Assembly: GCF_001767295.1 (NCBI RefSeq)
Contig: NZ_CP014944.1
Span: forward strand, 2,232,001-2,296,000
Length of the DNA stretch: 64,000 nucleotides
Source: Colwellia sp. PAMC 20917
Lineage (GTDB): Bacteria; Pseudomonadota; Gammaproteobacteria; Enterobacterales; Alteromonadaceae
Direction of reading: 5' to 3'
Shown: one piece after another, positions 53,507 to 62,832 of the stretch
Layout: each line of letters opens with the position of its first letter
How positions within the stretch are numbered: position 1 is the first letter of the stretch
Made by a program: the position numbers and the translations under genes
The notes under the pieces: model-generated
What the model saw: only the letters and a program-made list of their open reading frames with translations
Database searches by the model: none
Told to the model about the DNA's origin: nothing

Positions 53507-54505
53507 TTAATGAACAGGAAAATGCCACAGTTCTATAACGCCATCACTATTACTGGCATTAATAAACTTGATAGTTTTAACATCTTTGATAGTTTCGCTA
53601 TCCCCATCATTCATTGCGACACTTAATACCGATGCTCGGCCATTTTCCATTGTTGACTGCCACTGAGCGAGTAATGCGCCATCGGCCACTCGCCATAACT
53701 GTAATACTTGCCTGGGTGAGCCAGTTAAAAACAGTTGTTTGTCAGCAGAAAAAACAGAGTCATTCACTTCCATAAATTTTAAGTAAGTATCTAATTCAGC
53801 AATGAGCTGACCTGTTGCTAGGTTCCAAAATTTGCGTTCTTTAACCGCGTCAATACTAAAGCCAACCAAACCGTCGCTACTGATATCAACATGATTAACT
53901 CGACTGGCATGACTAAATTCAAAAAGGGTTTTACCCGTTGAAGTATTCCATAACTGGGCCACTTTATCACTTGAACCGGTAAAAGCAATTTGACCGTTTT
54001 CAGACAGGCTCACCGCGTTTATATCTAAACGATGTTTTTGAAAAGTAGTGACCTTATTCGCTTTGGTATCAATAACACTGGCTTTACCGCTACGAAATCC
54101 TAATAACAGTAACTGACCATTTTTAGACACCGACATATCATTAATTATATTATCTGCGACTTGCCACTCACCGACTATTTCAAGATTATCAATTGTATAT
54201 TGCTTTACAGACACACGATTAGAAAGATATAAGAACTGATTATTATTACTGATATAAGCGATTTCAATATGTTGTGCATGATCAGCGGGAAGGCAATTAG
54301 GTAATATTGATTGGTGATTGTTTTGCCAAAGACAGACACCATTACCATTAACAACCGCCGTTAACTTACCATCATCTGAAAGGGCTGTGGTTGCTATCGC
54401 TGATTTACTGTAACTGCTTTTGCTAACCGCTGCAGAATTATAGACGTCTTGTTGACTACAGGCTGATGCAAATAAAGACAGCATCAGTAATATCAATATT
54501 TTCAT
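53507..54505 (-). CDS. WD40-repeat lipoprotein
   Basis: 332 residues: lipoprotein signal (MKILILLMLSLFASACSQQ, lipid Cys 16) and about six WD40-like blades, clearest in LSENGQIAFTGSSDKVAQLW and FSADKQLFLTGSPRQVLQLW. It would form a beta-propeller for protein contacts, anchored in the periplasm. Not BamB-like in sequence. It ends 31 bases before the PAS gene, so the two may be co-transcribed. Function unknown. Confidence 0.85.
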   Translation of the reverse strand: MKILILLMLSLFASACSQQDVYNSAAVSKSSYSKSAIATTALSDDGKLTAVVNGNGVCLWQNNHQSILPNCLPADHAQHIEIAYISNNNQFLYLSNRVSVKQYTIDNLEIVGEWQVADNIINDMSVSKNGQLLLLGFRSGKASVIDTKANKVTTFQKHRLDINAVSLSENGQIAFTGSSDKVAQLWNTSTGKTLFEFSHASRVNHVDISSDGLVGFSIDAVKERKFWNLATGQLIAELDTYLKFMEVNDSVFSADKQLFLTGSPRQVLQLWRVADGALLAQWQSTMENGRASVLSVAMNDGDSETIKDVKTIKFINASNSDGVIELWHFPVH

Positions 54506-54678
54506 TGTCTAATCATTTTATTTCATCTGTATGTACAACTACTATCGCACATCTTTAAGAAAAAGCGGATAATTTTTGTTCGCTGGCGATCAAGGGTATA
54601 TGGCAACATTAGCAATCATTAAGATATGGCCATAATAATTGGCAGACCACAGACTCACTGTCATTTCGACAAACAAAG

Positions 54679-55164
54679 TTATATTAGTAACCCGTCATCT
54701 ATCGGAAAATAATCATCCGCCGCGTTAATTAATGAATTAGCGGTTAAAGCGGATACACCATAAACATGTGTGGTTACTCCATAACGCTCTTTAACTTTAC
54801 GAAGTAGTAAATCAAAGTCGCCATCGCCAGATAATAATATAACGGTATCAACATCGCAGGCACTTTCCATGACATCAATGGTAATACCGACGTCCCAGTC
54901 ACCTTTGGCAGAGCCATCTCGACGTTGAATAAAAGGCTTAAGCTTTACCTCAAAGCCAATATGTTTTAACGCTTTTTGAAATTTATGTTGGGCATCATCA
55001 CTGCGTTGAATGGCATAGGCATTGGCGATAACAATATCGCCTTGCTCACTAATTTGTTGCCAAAACTTTCGGTAGTTAAACTGCCTTTGAAAGCTATCAC
55101 GGGTGGTATAGTAAATATTTTGTACATCTACAAATATAGCTATTTTGTTCAGTTGGCTTGTCAT
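54679..55164 (-). CDS. NYN domain protein (LabA/DUF88 type)
   Basis: 161 residues of the PIN-like NYN nuclease fold: IAIFVDVQNIYYTTRD at the start, WDVGITIDVMESACDVDTVI and LLSGDGDFDLLLRKVKERYG. The acidic residues of the metal site (Asp in FVDVQN, DVGI and DGDFD) are present, so RNA cleavage is plausible. No signal peptide. GAG lies six bases before the ATG. The gene is divergent from plsB. Targets are unknown in this family. Confidence 0.9.
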   Translation of the reverse strand: MTSQLNKIAIFVDVQNIYYTTRDSFQRQFNYRKFWQQISEQGDIVIANAYAIQRSDDAQHKFQKALKHIGFEVKLKPFIQRRDGSAKGDWDVGITIDVMESACDVDTVILLSGDGDFDLLLRKVKERYGVTTHVYGVSALTANSLINAADDYFPIDDGLLI

Positions 55165-55290
55165 TTATTACTCGATGATAAAAGAAGGATGTTGGTGATG
55201 GCCACCATTACCAAAAACCATAGGCAACATGCTACAATAAAGCTACTATTAAAAACATGTCTAAAAGTATAATAATTCAGAGAAAACTCG

Positions 55291-57732
55291 ATGTCAGCCA
55301 TACGTTCATTATTCTATTTCTTATTACGTTTCCCGATAAAATTGCTTGTTCGCAGTAAGATTGTTCCTGACAACTATTTAGAGTCAGAAGAAGTAAAACT
55401 TGAACAGCCACAGTTTTATGTTATTCGTCATCAATCTGCCAGTGATCTACTTGCCCTACGAAAAGCCTGTAAAACCTTAAAATTACCCGATCCACTAAGC
55501 CTGGTAACCATTAATGGGCAAAGTTTTTCACGTTTATTGTGCTTAGAAAAACCTACACCGCTGTTTCGTTGGCGAAAAGCAGGTCATACCGAAGCGATTA
55601 CCCAAGGCTTCGAATTATTAAAGCAGCACAGCATCGACGAAAAGTTAGATGCTCAGCTAATACCTGCTCATGTTATTTGGGGTAGAACACCAACCAAAGA
55701 ACATAATAATGCCAATATTGGTACTGTTTTAGCGGATCAAGAATCACCTTCGTGGTTACGAAAATTTTTTATTGTATTATTTTTAGGGCGTAATTCTATT
55801 GTCCGATTTAGTGAAGCGATTTCTTTTCGTTTTATGGCAGACAAGCATGGTACAACGCAAGCAAGTGCACAAAAGTTAATGCGTATTGCTCGTTTTCACT
55901 TTTACCGCCAAACGATTGCAGTAACGGGCCCAAGGTTAATGCACCGTCAACAAATGTTTGCGACACTGCTTGCTAATCCATCGATAAAACGCTTAATCAG
56001 CGACGAAGCCAAAAGCAAAGCAATTAGTGAAGAGCAAGTGAAAAAGCAAGCCCTTGCCATCATGGATGAAATTGCCGGTGATTACCGTGACTCTATGGTT
56101 CGTTTAGGCGCGCGTATTTTAACTTGGCTGTGGAGTCGCTTATACAGCGGTATAAACATCAATAATGCAAAAGTGCTGCGCGATCTCGCTCAAGAAGGCC
56201 ATGAAATTATTTATGTGCCTTGTCACCGAAGCCACATGGACTATTTACTACTTACCTATGTCATTTTCCAAGAAGGCTTAGTGACTCCTAGAATAGCCGC
56301 TGGTATTAATTTAAATTTTTGGCCAGCAGGCCCTATCTTCCGCAAAGCCGGGGCGTTTTTTATTCGTCGTAGCTTTAAAGGCAATCGCTTATATTCCACC
56401 ATCTTTCGCGAGTATTTAGGCTTATTATTTGAACGTGGCTACTCGGTAAAATATTATTCTGAAGGCGGACGCAGTAGAACTGGCCGTTTACTACCCCCTA
56501 AAACGGGTATGCTTGCCATGACGATACAAAGCTTGCTTCGTGGCATTGACCGTCCGCTAACCTTAGTGCCGGTTTATTTAGGTTACGAGCATGTCATGGA
56601 AGTCGGCACTTACCATAAAGAATTAAGTGGTAGCCAGAAGAAAAATGAATCTATCTTTGGTGTTATTAAAGCGATTAAAAATTTACGAAATTATGGAAAA
56701 GGTTACGTGAATTTTGGTGAACCTATCAATATTAACCAGTTCTTAAATAAACAGGTCCCTAACTGGAAAGACGATATCGACCCTATTGATCCACAAAAGC
56801 CAACATGGTTAACACCAAGTGTTAATATTCTGGCTGATCAAGTAATGACACATATCAATCAAAGCGCCGCCATTAACGGTACAGCTTTAGTCGCACTTAT
56901 TCTGCATGCTTGTAATAATAAAGCACTCGCTAAAACAGAATTAATAAGCCAGCTTGATTTATTTTTAAACTTACAGCGCAATGCGCCTTATAGTCAGCAA
57001 TTGACCATCCCCAGTGAAGATGGCCAGCAACTGCTTGAAGAGGTTATCTCTCTTAATAAAGTCACGGTTAATCAAGACAGTTACGGCGACATTATTTCAT
57101 TATCTGAAACCGCCATTTTAGAAATGCGTTATTACCGTAATAATATTTTACATAGCTATATATTACCTGCGCTCATTTGCCGGATATTGGAACGCCATAG
57201 CAAAATAGATATCGACACTTTATTAGAACAGGTGCAACGGATCATCAGTTTAGTGAAAATTGATTTATTTTTATGGCAAAGCGAAAGTGATGTTGTGGAA
57301 CAAACAGAGCAAATAATAAAATTTTTAATGGCCGAAGGTCTTATTCGAAAAAGTAAAAGTGGCTTTTTAAGCGTAGTAAATGACGTTGAACTGACCAGTA
57401 ATATTCGCTTAATCGGCGAATGTATTAATGAAACCGTACAACGTTTTACCATTATCTGTTCATTAACACATCGTTTATCACCCATTAGTAAAAATGACCT
57501 TGAAGACAAAGTTGTTGCTATTGCTAAGCGCTTATCGGTATTAAATGATATTAATGCTCCTGAGTTTATTGATAAAAAAGCCCAGGGAATTTTAATTAAA
57601 GCCATGATTGAGCAAGGCTATATTAATAAAGATGAAAACGACCAGCTCGTTGACAGCAGTACTTTAGGGTTGTTGAAGTCGTCGGTCACTCAGCTGATAG
57701 ATATTGAAGTTTTACAGAGTATTATTCGTTAA
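55291..57732 (+). CDS. plsB: Glycerol-3-phosphate acyltransferase PlsB
   Basis: First step of phospholipid synthesis at the inner membrane: acyl-ACP or acyl-CoA plus sn-glycerol-3-phosphate gives lysophosphatidic acid. 813 residues, the usual length. Acyltransferase blocks: VPCHRSHMDYLLL (HX4D, His 312 and Asp 317), GAFFIRRSF, YYSEGGRSRTGRL and LVPVYLGYEHVME. Amphipathic N-terminus (FLLRFPIKLLVRS). Not in an operon; a hairpin follows before ubiA. Confidence 0.96.
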   Translation: MSAIRSLFYFLLRFPIKLLVRSKIVPDNYLESEEVKLEQPQFYVIRHQSASDLLALRKACKTLKLPDPLSLVTINGQSFSRLLCLEKPTPLFRWRKAGHTEAITQGFELLKQHSIDEKLDAQLIPAHVIWGRTPTKEHNNANIGTVLADQESPSWLRKFFIVLFLGRNSIVRFSEAISFRFMADKHGTTQASAQKLMRIARFHFYRQTIAVTGPRLMHRQQMFATLLANPSIKRLISDEAKSKAISEEQVKKQALAIMDEIAGDYRDSMVRLGARILTWLWSRLYSGININNAKVLRDLAQEGHEIIYVPCHRSHMDYLLLTYVIFQEGLVTPRIAAGINLNFWPAGPIFRKAGAFFIRRSFKGNRLYSTIFREYLGLLFERGYSVKYYSEGGRSRTGRLLPPKTGMLAMTIQSLLRGIDRPLTLVPVYLGYEHVMEVGTYHKELSGSQKKNESIFGVIKAIKNLRNYGKGYVNFGEPININQFLNKQVPNWKDDIDPIDPQKPTWLTPSVNILADQVMTHINQSAAINGTALVALILHACNNKALAKTELISQLDLFLNLQRNAPYSQQLTIPSEDGQQLLEEVISLNKVTVNQDSYGDIISLSETAILEMRYYRNNILHSYILPALICRILERHSKIDIDTLLEQVQRIISLVKIDLFLWQSESDVVEQTEQIIKFLMAEGLIRKSKSGFLSVVNDVELTSNIRLIGECINETVQRFTIICSLTHRLSPISKNDLEDKVVAIAKRLSVLNDINAPEFIDKKAQGILIKAMIEQGYINKDENDQLVDSSTLGLLKSSVTQLIDIEVLQSIIR

Positions 57733-57759
57733 CTCTTGCGCGAATAAAACGAGCTATAT

Positions 57760-57787
57760 CGTCATCCTGAACGATTATCAGGATGAC
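57760..57787. repeat. Intergenic palindrome between plsB and ubiA
   Basis: CGTCATCCTGA and TCAGGATGACG, perfect 11-base arms with a six-base loop, between convergent genes. No T-tract follows, so it looks more like a repetitive extragenic palindrome than a standard terminator, although it may still slow transcription. Confidence 0.6.
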
Positions 57788-57836
57788 GCACCACAAGCAT
57801 AATGTTGGACCTCATGATTATACGGAGCCGTAGTGA

Positions 57837-58700
57837 CTAGAGGTACTCTATTGATATGCCAATAAAAATCACTAAACCTACAAAATGATTATTCAAAAAA
57901 GCTTGAAAGCATTTATCACGCTCTCTATTGACAATTAAAATTTGTTGATAACAAAAAAATCCGGCTGCAACCACAATACTCAGTTGATAAGGCCAACCAA
58001 AAGCAAGCATTTCACCCACACTCATTAACAAAGCTAGTGTGGCCAGTTGAAGAAATAGAATAATACGTTTGTCATGGCGACCAAATAGAATCGCCGTTGA
58101 TTTTATGCCAATTTTTAAATCGTCGTCGCGGTCAACCATCGCATACATAGTATCGTAAGCTACCGTCCATAATAAGTTAGCGCTAAAAAGTAGCCAAGCA
58201 ACTGTGGGGATTTCACCCATACCTTCGGCAAACGCCATAATCATCCCCCAGCTAAACGCTGCACCTAATACCACTTGGGGTAACTGGGTATAGCGTTTCA
58301 TAAAAGGGTAACTTGCTGCCAGTAACACCGCAATCACTGACAATTGAATGGTGAACCAACTTAAGGTTAAAACTAAGCCAAGCGCGATGCCAATCAACAA
58401 CCCAAATAACGATAACGCATCGTTTGGCGTTAATATACCGGTAACTAATGGCCTATGCTGGGTACGTTTTACTTGTCCGTCTACTTTACGATCTGCCCAG
58501 TCATTAATCACACACCCTGCGCTGCGCATAACAAAAACACCTAAGGTAAATACAGCTAGCCAATGTAAGGGTGGAAAACCATCGCCCGCTATCCATAACG
58601 CCCAATATGTTGGCCATAATAGCAAGTAGGTACCGATCGGCTTGTCGGCGCGAGTAATTGTTACAATGCCTTGCCACTTATCTGCAAAAGAATTTGTCAT
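57837..58700 (-). CDS. ubiA: 4-hydroxybenzoate octaprenyltransferase
   Basis: Inner-membrane prenyltransferase joining the polyprenyl tail to 4-hydroxybenzoate in ubiquinone synthesis. 287 residues with about nine spans and both Asp-rich motifs: [16 protein letters not shown] (NDxxDxxxD) and [16 protein letters not shown] (DxxxD). It begins with [20 protein letters not shown], typical of UbiA. Downstream of ubiC, 37 bases apart on the same strand, so the product of UbiC feeds straight into this enzyme. Confidence 0.96.
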   Translation of the reverse strand: MTNSFADKWQGIVTITRADKPIGTYLLLWPTYWALWIAGDGFPPLHWLAVFTLGVFVMRSAGCVINDWADRKVDGQVKRTQHRPLVTGILTPNDALSLFGLLIGIALGLVLTLSWFTIQLSVIAVLLAASYPFMKRYTQLPQVVLGAAFSWGMIMAFAEGMGEIPTVAWLLFSANLLWTVAYDTMYAMVDRDDDLKIGIKSTAILFGRHDKRIILFLQLATLALLMSVGEMLAFGWPYQLSIVVAAGFFCYQQILIVNRERDKCFQAFLNNHFVGLVIFIGISIEYL

Positions 58701-58737
58701 ATATTATCCTGAAGATTTGTTATTTCTTTTTTATTTA

Positions 58738-59346
58738 TCATAATTGATCAGTTTGATCAGTTTGATCAGTTTGATTAGTTTGATTAGTGTGATAAGCGAA
58801 GGCATTCGGTAAAAAAATTTCAGCAACTAATAAAGGTTTATCATGCAGCATAAACGTTGAACGCCGTCCCCAGAGCTCAGTTTTAACCGGTAATTTAAGA
58901 TGTCGCGCTAGTGCTGATACGGTAGTGGTTGGAGAAAAAGACGAGATTTCAATGCATTTACGGGTTAACTCTTTTTTGCTAAACAGCACCTGTCCTAACG
59001 ATTGATTACCTAAGTGTGCTAACTGCTGCTCTTCACCGGTTAAGCTTTTTAAAGGCAGTAAACTGCGGGCAAAGACTTGTGGCACATTGTCGCAATATAA
59101 TATCACCTCACGTACTAACACTTGTTCACCTACATTAATGTCTGCCGTTGCTTCTTCTCTTGTGCAAGGCTGAATTTTTTGCCCTAAGACTTCAACACGA
59201 AAATGTTGGCAACATTGACTTAATCGAGCAGTCAACGAGCTTGGGTCGAGTAACCAACTTAATAGCGTTTCATTAAGCGATACTCCTAAAGGAGACTGCC
59301 ATGCTGTATCGATAGTAATGGGAAATAATGGATGCGACTGGGTCAT
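58738..59346 (-). CDS. ubiC: Chorismate lyase UbiC with repeat tail
   Basis: Splits chorismate into 4-hydroxybenzoate and pyruvate, the first committed step to ubiquinone. 202 residues against 165 in E. coli. Conserved parts include [27 protein letters not shown] and [20 protein letters not shown], which hold the Arg and Glu residues of the active site. The last 17 residues are a run of TNQ/TDQ triplets encoded by a nine-base tandem repeat and lie outside the enzyme fold. First gene of the ubiC-ubiA pair. Confidence 0.93.
   Translation of the reverse strand: MTQSHPLFPITIDTAWQSPLGVSLNETLLSWLLDPSSLTARLSQCCQHFRVEVLGQKIQPCTREEATADINVGEQVLVREVILYCDNVPQVFARSLLPLKSLTGEEQQLAHLGNQSLGQVLFSKKELTRKCIEISSFSPTTTVSALARHLKLPVKTELWGRRSTFMLHDKPLLVAEIFLPNAFAYHTNQTNQTDQTDQTDQL
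58744..58788 (+). repeat. Nine-base tandem repeat in the ubiC 3' end
   Basis: Three TTGATCAGT units and two TTGATTAGT units in a row, in frame, giving Thr-Asp-Gln and Thr-Asn-Gln triplets on the minus strand. Unit gain or loss keeps the ubiC frame. Confidence 0.95.
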
Positions 59347-59370
59347 AACAACTAATTAATAACTATTTTA

Positions 59371-59408
59371 TTAAACAATAACCTGCATATCATATCAGTA
59401 TTGTTTAA
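59371..59408. promoter_or_regulatory. Inverted repeat in the ubiC/fliL-like gap
   Basis: TTAAACAAT and ATTGTTTAA, perfect nine-base arms with 20 bases between, shortly upstream of ubiC on the minus strand. It could be an operator. The rest of the 308-base gap 59347-59654 shows nothing else. Confidence 0.35.
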
Positions 59409-59654
59409 TTTATGCCGCTGGTAATTTGGTACACCTTGCCGACCAAATTCAAGTGGTGATTTCAAAGGTAGACGAGCTCGCATCAATAGGCCACACGAAA
59501 TAAGTTAGCCTATCAAATGGGTTATCCTTGAGGGGGTTTTAGCGCTTAGTGTTATAAAAATAAATAAAGCGAACAAATTTGCTAATAAAAGCTAATGATT
59601 CATTGTAATATAGTCGATAGTCTTTTCAATTCTCCAGTTAAATAGAGCGGCAAA

Positions 59655-60047
59655 ATGAAAAATACCTTATTAATATTAGCGACATTATTGTCGTTCTCTT
59701 TTCCTTTATCTTCAGCAAAAGCGGCGGACTATGCTTACTTTGGTTTTGAACCCGCTATTATCACTAACTATGTAGCGGTAAAAAAGAAACTCGGCTATGT
59801 TCGTCTCACCGTTGAATTGATGATTGAAGATTCGGCAAATTATGAAACGGTTGAGCATCATGCACCGTTATTACGCGATGCTATTATTGCTATTATTGGT
59901 CAGCAACCTGAAGCAAAAGTAAAATCGATTAATGGTCGCCACGAAATCCAGCGTTTATGTGAAGAAAAAGTGAAGAGTCTTTTGACACAAGAAACAGGTC
60001 AACCGCTAATTAAAAAATTGTTATTTACGCAGTGGTTAGACAACTAA
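59655..60047 (+). CDS. FliL-like periplasmic protein
   Basis: 130 residues: a signal peptide (ILATLLSFSFPLSSAKA) and a FliL-type domain (YFGFEPAIITNYVAVKKKLG, LRDAIIAIIGQQPEAKVKSI, IQRLCEEKVKSLL). True FliL is an anchored flagellar motor protein; this copy has a cleavable-looking signal and lies beside ubiC, away from flagellar genes, as in related bacteria. A motor role is therefore unproven. A strong terminator follows. Confidence 0.85.
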   Translation: MKNTLLILATLLSFSFPLSSAKAADYAYFGFEPAIITNYVAVKKKLGYVRLTVELMIEDSANYETVEHHAPLLRDAIIAIIGQQPEAKVKSINGRHEIQRLCEEKVKSLLTQETGQPLIKKLLFTQWLDN

Positions 60048-60065
60048 CAGTAAATTAAAAGATCC

Positions 60066-60099
60066 CCGTAGGTTGGTAAAACTCAACCTACGGTTTTTT
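60066..60099 (+). terminator. Intrinsic terminator after the FliL-like gene
   Basis: CCGTAGGTTG and CAACCTACGG with an eight-base loop, then TTTTTT. Confidence 0.93.
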
Positions 60100-60105
60100 A
60101 ATAAA

Positions 60106-60790
60106 GACCTAATGCCTTTTCATCAATAACACCTTGACTGCTGCTAACAAGCAGCCACTAACAAACAGCCGCTGACTAAGCCTAATCTGAATAAGCGCGC
60201 AGTATTTGCCGTATTAACCGGTAAAACATCAGCGTAGACTAGAACCTAGCCCTGTTGCTATAGACCTAATGCCTTTTCATTAATAACACGTTGACTGCTG
60301 CTAACAAACAGCCGCTGACTAAGCCTAATCTGAATAAGCGCGCAGTATTTGCCGTATTAACCGGTAAAACATCAGCGTAGACTAGAACCTAGCCCTGTTG
60401 CTATAGACCTAATGCCTTTTCATTAATAACACGTTGACTGCTGCTAACAAACAGCCACTTACTAATCCTAACTCGAATAAGCGCGCAGTATTTGCCATCA
60501 TATTAACCGGCAAAACATTAACCTAGCCCTGTTGATACAGGTCTAATGCCTTTTCATCAACAACACCTTGACTGCCGCTAACAAACAGCCGCTGAATAAG
60601 CGCGCAGTATTTGCCGTATTAACCGGTAAAACATCAGCGTAGACTAGAACCTAGCCCTGTTGCTATAGACCTAATGCCTTTTCATTAATAACACGTTGAC
60701 TGCTGCTAACAAACAGCCACTGACTAATCCTAATAAGTGCGCAGTATTTGCCATATTAACCGGTAAAACATCAGCGTAGCCCAGTAAAAG
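60106..60790 (-). repeat. Tandem copies of the glpG 3' end
   Basis: Five direct units, starting at 60106, 60263, 60406, 60540 and 60668 (lengths about 157, 143, 134, 128 and 120 bases). The last is the true glpG end; the other four lie beyond its stop. On the minus strand each unit encodes the last membrane helix (YADVLPVN.ANTA.L...SGC and LLAAVNVLLMKRH plus stop). Three of the four extra units keep this frame open; the first (60106) is shifted by an internal duplication. All four have Arg where glpG has its catalytic His. They have no start codon of their own. Confidence 0.92.
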
Positions 60791-61543
60791 CCAAAACAGT
60801 AAAAAGCCAATAATGGGCTTAGAGATCATTAAACCTTTTTCAGGTGCTAGCCAGCCATACCACCAAACATAACCCACTAAGCCATAAACCACACCAGACA
60901 GGCCGCCAAAGTTAGGACCTGAAACCATAAACTGCCCGAGATTAGAGACCAGTGCGGTGATCAAAAATAAATTAATTAACGCCCCCTTCCCTAAAGTCCG
61001 TTCAACACTGCCACCTAATTGCCACCACCACATAGTATTAAAGACAATATGTAACCATGAAAAATGAAACAGGGCGGGCCCTAAAAGACGTAATGGAGAA
61101 TCAAAAAAGGCCTCGATCGTTAACTTAGGATAGAAATGTAATAATTCAAAAGTCGGTCGAGCGAAACCCAACAAGCTCGCGATAAAAACTAACCAGCACA
61201 AAGCAAAAACAGTTAAGGTTACCACACCGGCATGAGCCAAAAATTGCTGTTTAAAGCTTGTTATTAATGATGGAGAGTTGTCCTGAACTTGTGAAACTTG
61301 TCCGCTTTGCCATGCAGCTTGTTGATATTTTTCTTGGTAAGGATCGGCAATAAATTCAGCAAAAATTTCTTTTGCTTGGTCTATTTTATTGCTTGCACAG
61401 TAAATAACATAGTCACTATCATACTTTTGTACTTTAGCATCGATATCTAAACTGGTTAAATAATTCGCAAACAACAAGGCAATGTTATGTTGTTTAACTT
61501 GTACTAACGGACTTAGCTCATCCGCTGAATTATATTCCGACAT
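60671..61543 (-). CDS. glpG: Rhomboid protease GlpG
   Basis: Intramembrane serine protease of the inner membrane. 290 residues: a cytoplasmic N-terminal domain (about 15-95), then six spans with WLHIVFNTMWWWQLGG, FGGLSGVVYGLVGY (catalytic Ser 216) and MANTAHLLGLVSG (catalytic His 269). The Ser-His distance of 53 equals that of E. coli GlpG (201 and 254). ATG 61543 is preferred to TTG 61552. It follows glpE by 13 bases, as in the E. coli glpEG unit. Its 3' end has been copied in tandem downstream. Confidence 0.95.
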   Translation of the reverse strand: MSEYNSADELSPLVQVKQHNIALLFANYLTSLDIDAKVQKYDSDYVIYCASNKIDQAKEIFAEFIADPYQEKYQQAAWQSGQVSQVQDNSPSLITSFKQQFLAHAGVVTLTVFALCWLVFIASLLGFARPTFELLHFYPKLTIEAFFDSPLRLLGPALFHFSWLHIVFNTMWWWQLGGSVERTLGKGALINLFLITALVSNLGQFMVSGPNFGGLSGVVYGLVGYVWWYGWLAPEKGLMISKPIIGFLLFWLLLGYADVLPVNMANTAHLLGLVSGCLLAAVNVLLMKRH

Positions 61544-61556
61544 TATGCTCAACTAT

Positions 61557-61886
61557 TTAGTGTTCTATATCTTGTGGAAAACGTAATTGCCAATCGGTAA
61601 AGCCGCCATCGAGTGAATAAACATCACTGAAGTCTTGGCTAATAAGAAACTGTGCCGCTTGTTGGCTAGAAATACCGTGATAACAGCAAACAACAACGGG
61701 GGCATCTAAGTCGGCTTCACGAATGAAGTCGGCAAAGTTTTCATTACTCAAATGAATAGCACCAGGAATATGATTTGCTTGAAAAGAAGCCGCGTCACGA
61801 ATATCAACAATGACATGAGTTTTATCAGTTAAACTCTCGTGTAAGGTGGCCAGTTGCATGTGTTTGAAATTGGTTTGTTCAGTCAT
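61557..61886 (-). CDS. glpE: Thiosulfate sulfurtransferase GlpE
   Basis: Single-domain rhodanese of 109 residues, cytosolic, moving sulfur from thiosulfate to cyanide or thioredoxin-like acceptors. The active loop is [18 protein letters not shown] with the catalytic Cys in [27 protein letters not shown] is the usual first motif. AGGGA lies before the ATG. In an operon with glpG, without glpR here. Confidence 0.93.
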   Translation of the reverse strand: MTEQTNFKHMQLATLHESLTDKTHVIVDIRDAASFQANHIPGAIHLSNENFADFIREADLDAPVVVCCYHGISSQQAAQFLISQDFSDVYSLDGGFTDWQLRFPQDIEH

Positions 61887-62099
61887 TTTTTATTTCCCTA
61901 AAAATTTACGCCATTAATGTAGCATAATTTTACATCTAGACGTTACCATTCAAAACTCAGCAAAATACATATTGATTGCGAATAGTGATAAGACAACAAA
62001 TATATTCTTTGTTGTTTACCATTTAAAGCATGTGCACTTATCGGTAACATAGACAATTAATAGCTTTATCGCTAACAACAATTTAATACAGGAAAACCC

Positions 62100-62711
62100 A
62101 TGGGCTTTAAAATAGCAAATAATTCAATTCTCCGTTCAGATGATTACGCAGAGTTAGTACGTGGAAAAACCTATCCCTTTGAAAGAAAGGGCCATCAGCA
62201 TCTTGCTGACAATGTTCCTCTATGGTTAACAGGTACTGACTGGACTGCTCGAGCAGAAATAAGCGTTGTAAGTCAGGCTATTGAAAATAATAATATTAAA
62301 GGGATATTTCGTGTTGACTACCTTTACCAAAAAGATGAGCAACAAATACTCACAAATACTTTTATTCGCATGTATGCAGGACTCAATGATCCGGCTATCT
62401 ATTTACTCTCATCAAATGCTGAATATCAACAAGCACTAAGTGCAGGTAAGCTAACGCGTGATTCGTTAACCAGCGAAGGCTTTATTCATGCGACACCAAA
62501 AAGTCAATTAAACCGTCTTGCCAATAAATATTATAAAGACAAAGAGCAGCCACTTATTTTGATTGTTGATAAAGAGTTAGTTATACCAGAAATAAAGTGG
62601 GAACCTGCAAGTGGTGGCTTATACCCTCATATATATGGCCCCTTAAACATCAATGCGGTTACTCGGGTTGAAAAAATATCACTGAATGAGGATGGAAATT
62701 TTTACCTCTAA
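62100..62711 (+). CDS. DUF952 domain protein with extra N-terminal domain
   Basis: 203 residues. The C-terminal half is DUF952 (IYLLSSNAEYQQALSAGKLT, SEGFIHATPKSQLNRLANKY, GGLYPHIYGPLNINAVTRV). The first 95 residues are a separate domain (RGKTYPFERKGHQHLADNVP, LWLTGTDWTARAEI) that I cannot name. No signal peptide. AGGA lies before the ATG. DUF952 proteins are enzyme-like but uncharacterised. Monocistronic, convergent with the aminotransferase gene. Confidence 0.83.
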   Translation: MGFKIANNSILRSDDYAELVRGKTYPFERKGHQHLADNVPLWLTGTDWTARAEISVVSQAIENNNIKGIFRVDYLYQKDEQQILTNTFIRMYAGLNDPAIYLLSSNAEYQQALSAGKLTRDSLTSEGFIHATPKSQLNRLANKYYKDKEQPLILIVDKELVIPEIKWEPASGGLYPHIYGPLNINAVTRVEKISLNEDGNFYL

Positions 62712-62760
62712 AGATAGCCGCTTACTCGCATTATCAATTGGCTAGATAACCAAAAACAAT

Positions 62761-62800
62761 AAAGCCAAAACACCGAGATGTTTTGGCTTTAATTCTTTTT
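62761..62800. terminator. Bidirectional terminator before the aminotransferase
   Basis: AAAGCCAAAAC and GTTTTGGCTTT, perfect 11-base arms with an eight-base loop, followed by AATTCTTTTTT; between two convergent genes. Confidence 0.9.
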
Positions 62801-62832
62801 TAAGCGTTAAAGTGGTTAACTAATCTTAGCGC

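Noticed and set aside
57760-57787. Second Csr-type RNA because of a TCAGGATGA motif
   Set aside because: Only one AGGAT-like element, in a long perfect palindrome between convergent genes; no further GGA hairpins or terminator.
60106-60790. CRISPR array or satellite RNA locus
   Set aside because: Units of 120-157 bases adjoin without spacers and translate to the glpG C-terminus. They are gene-end duplications.
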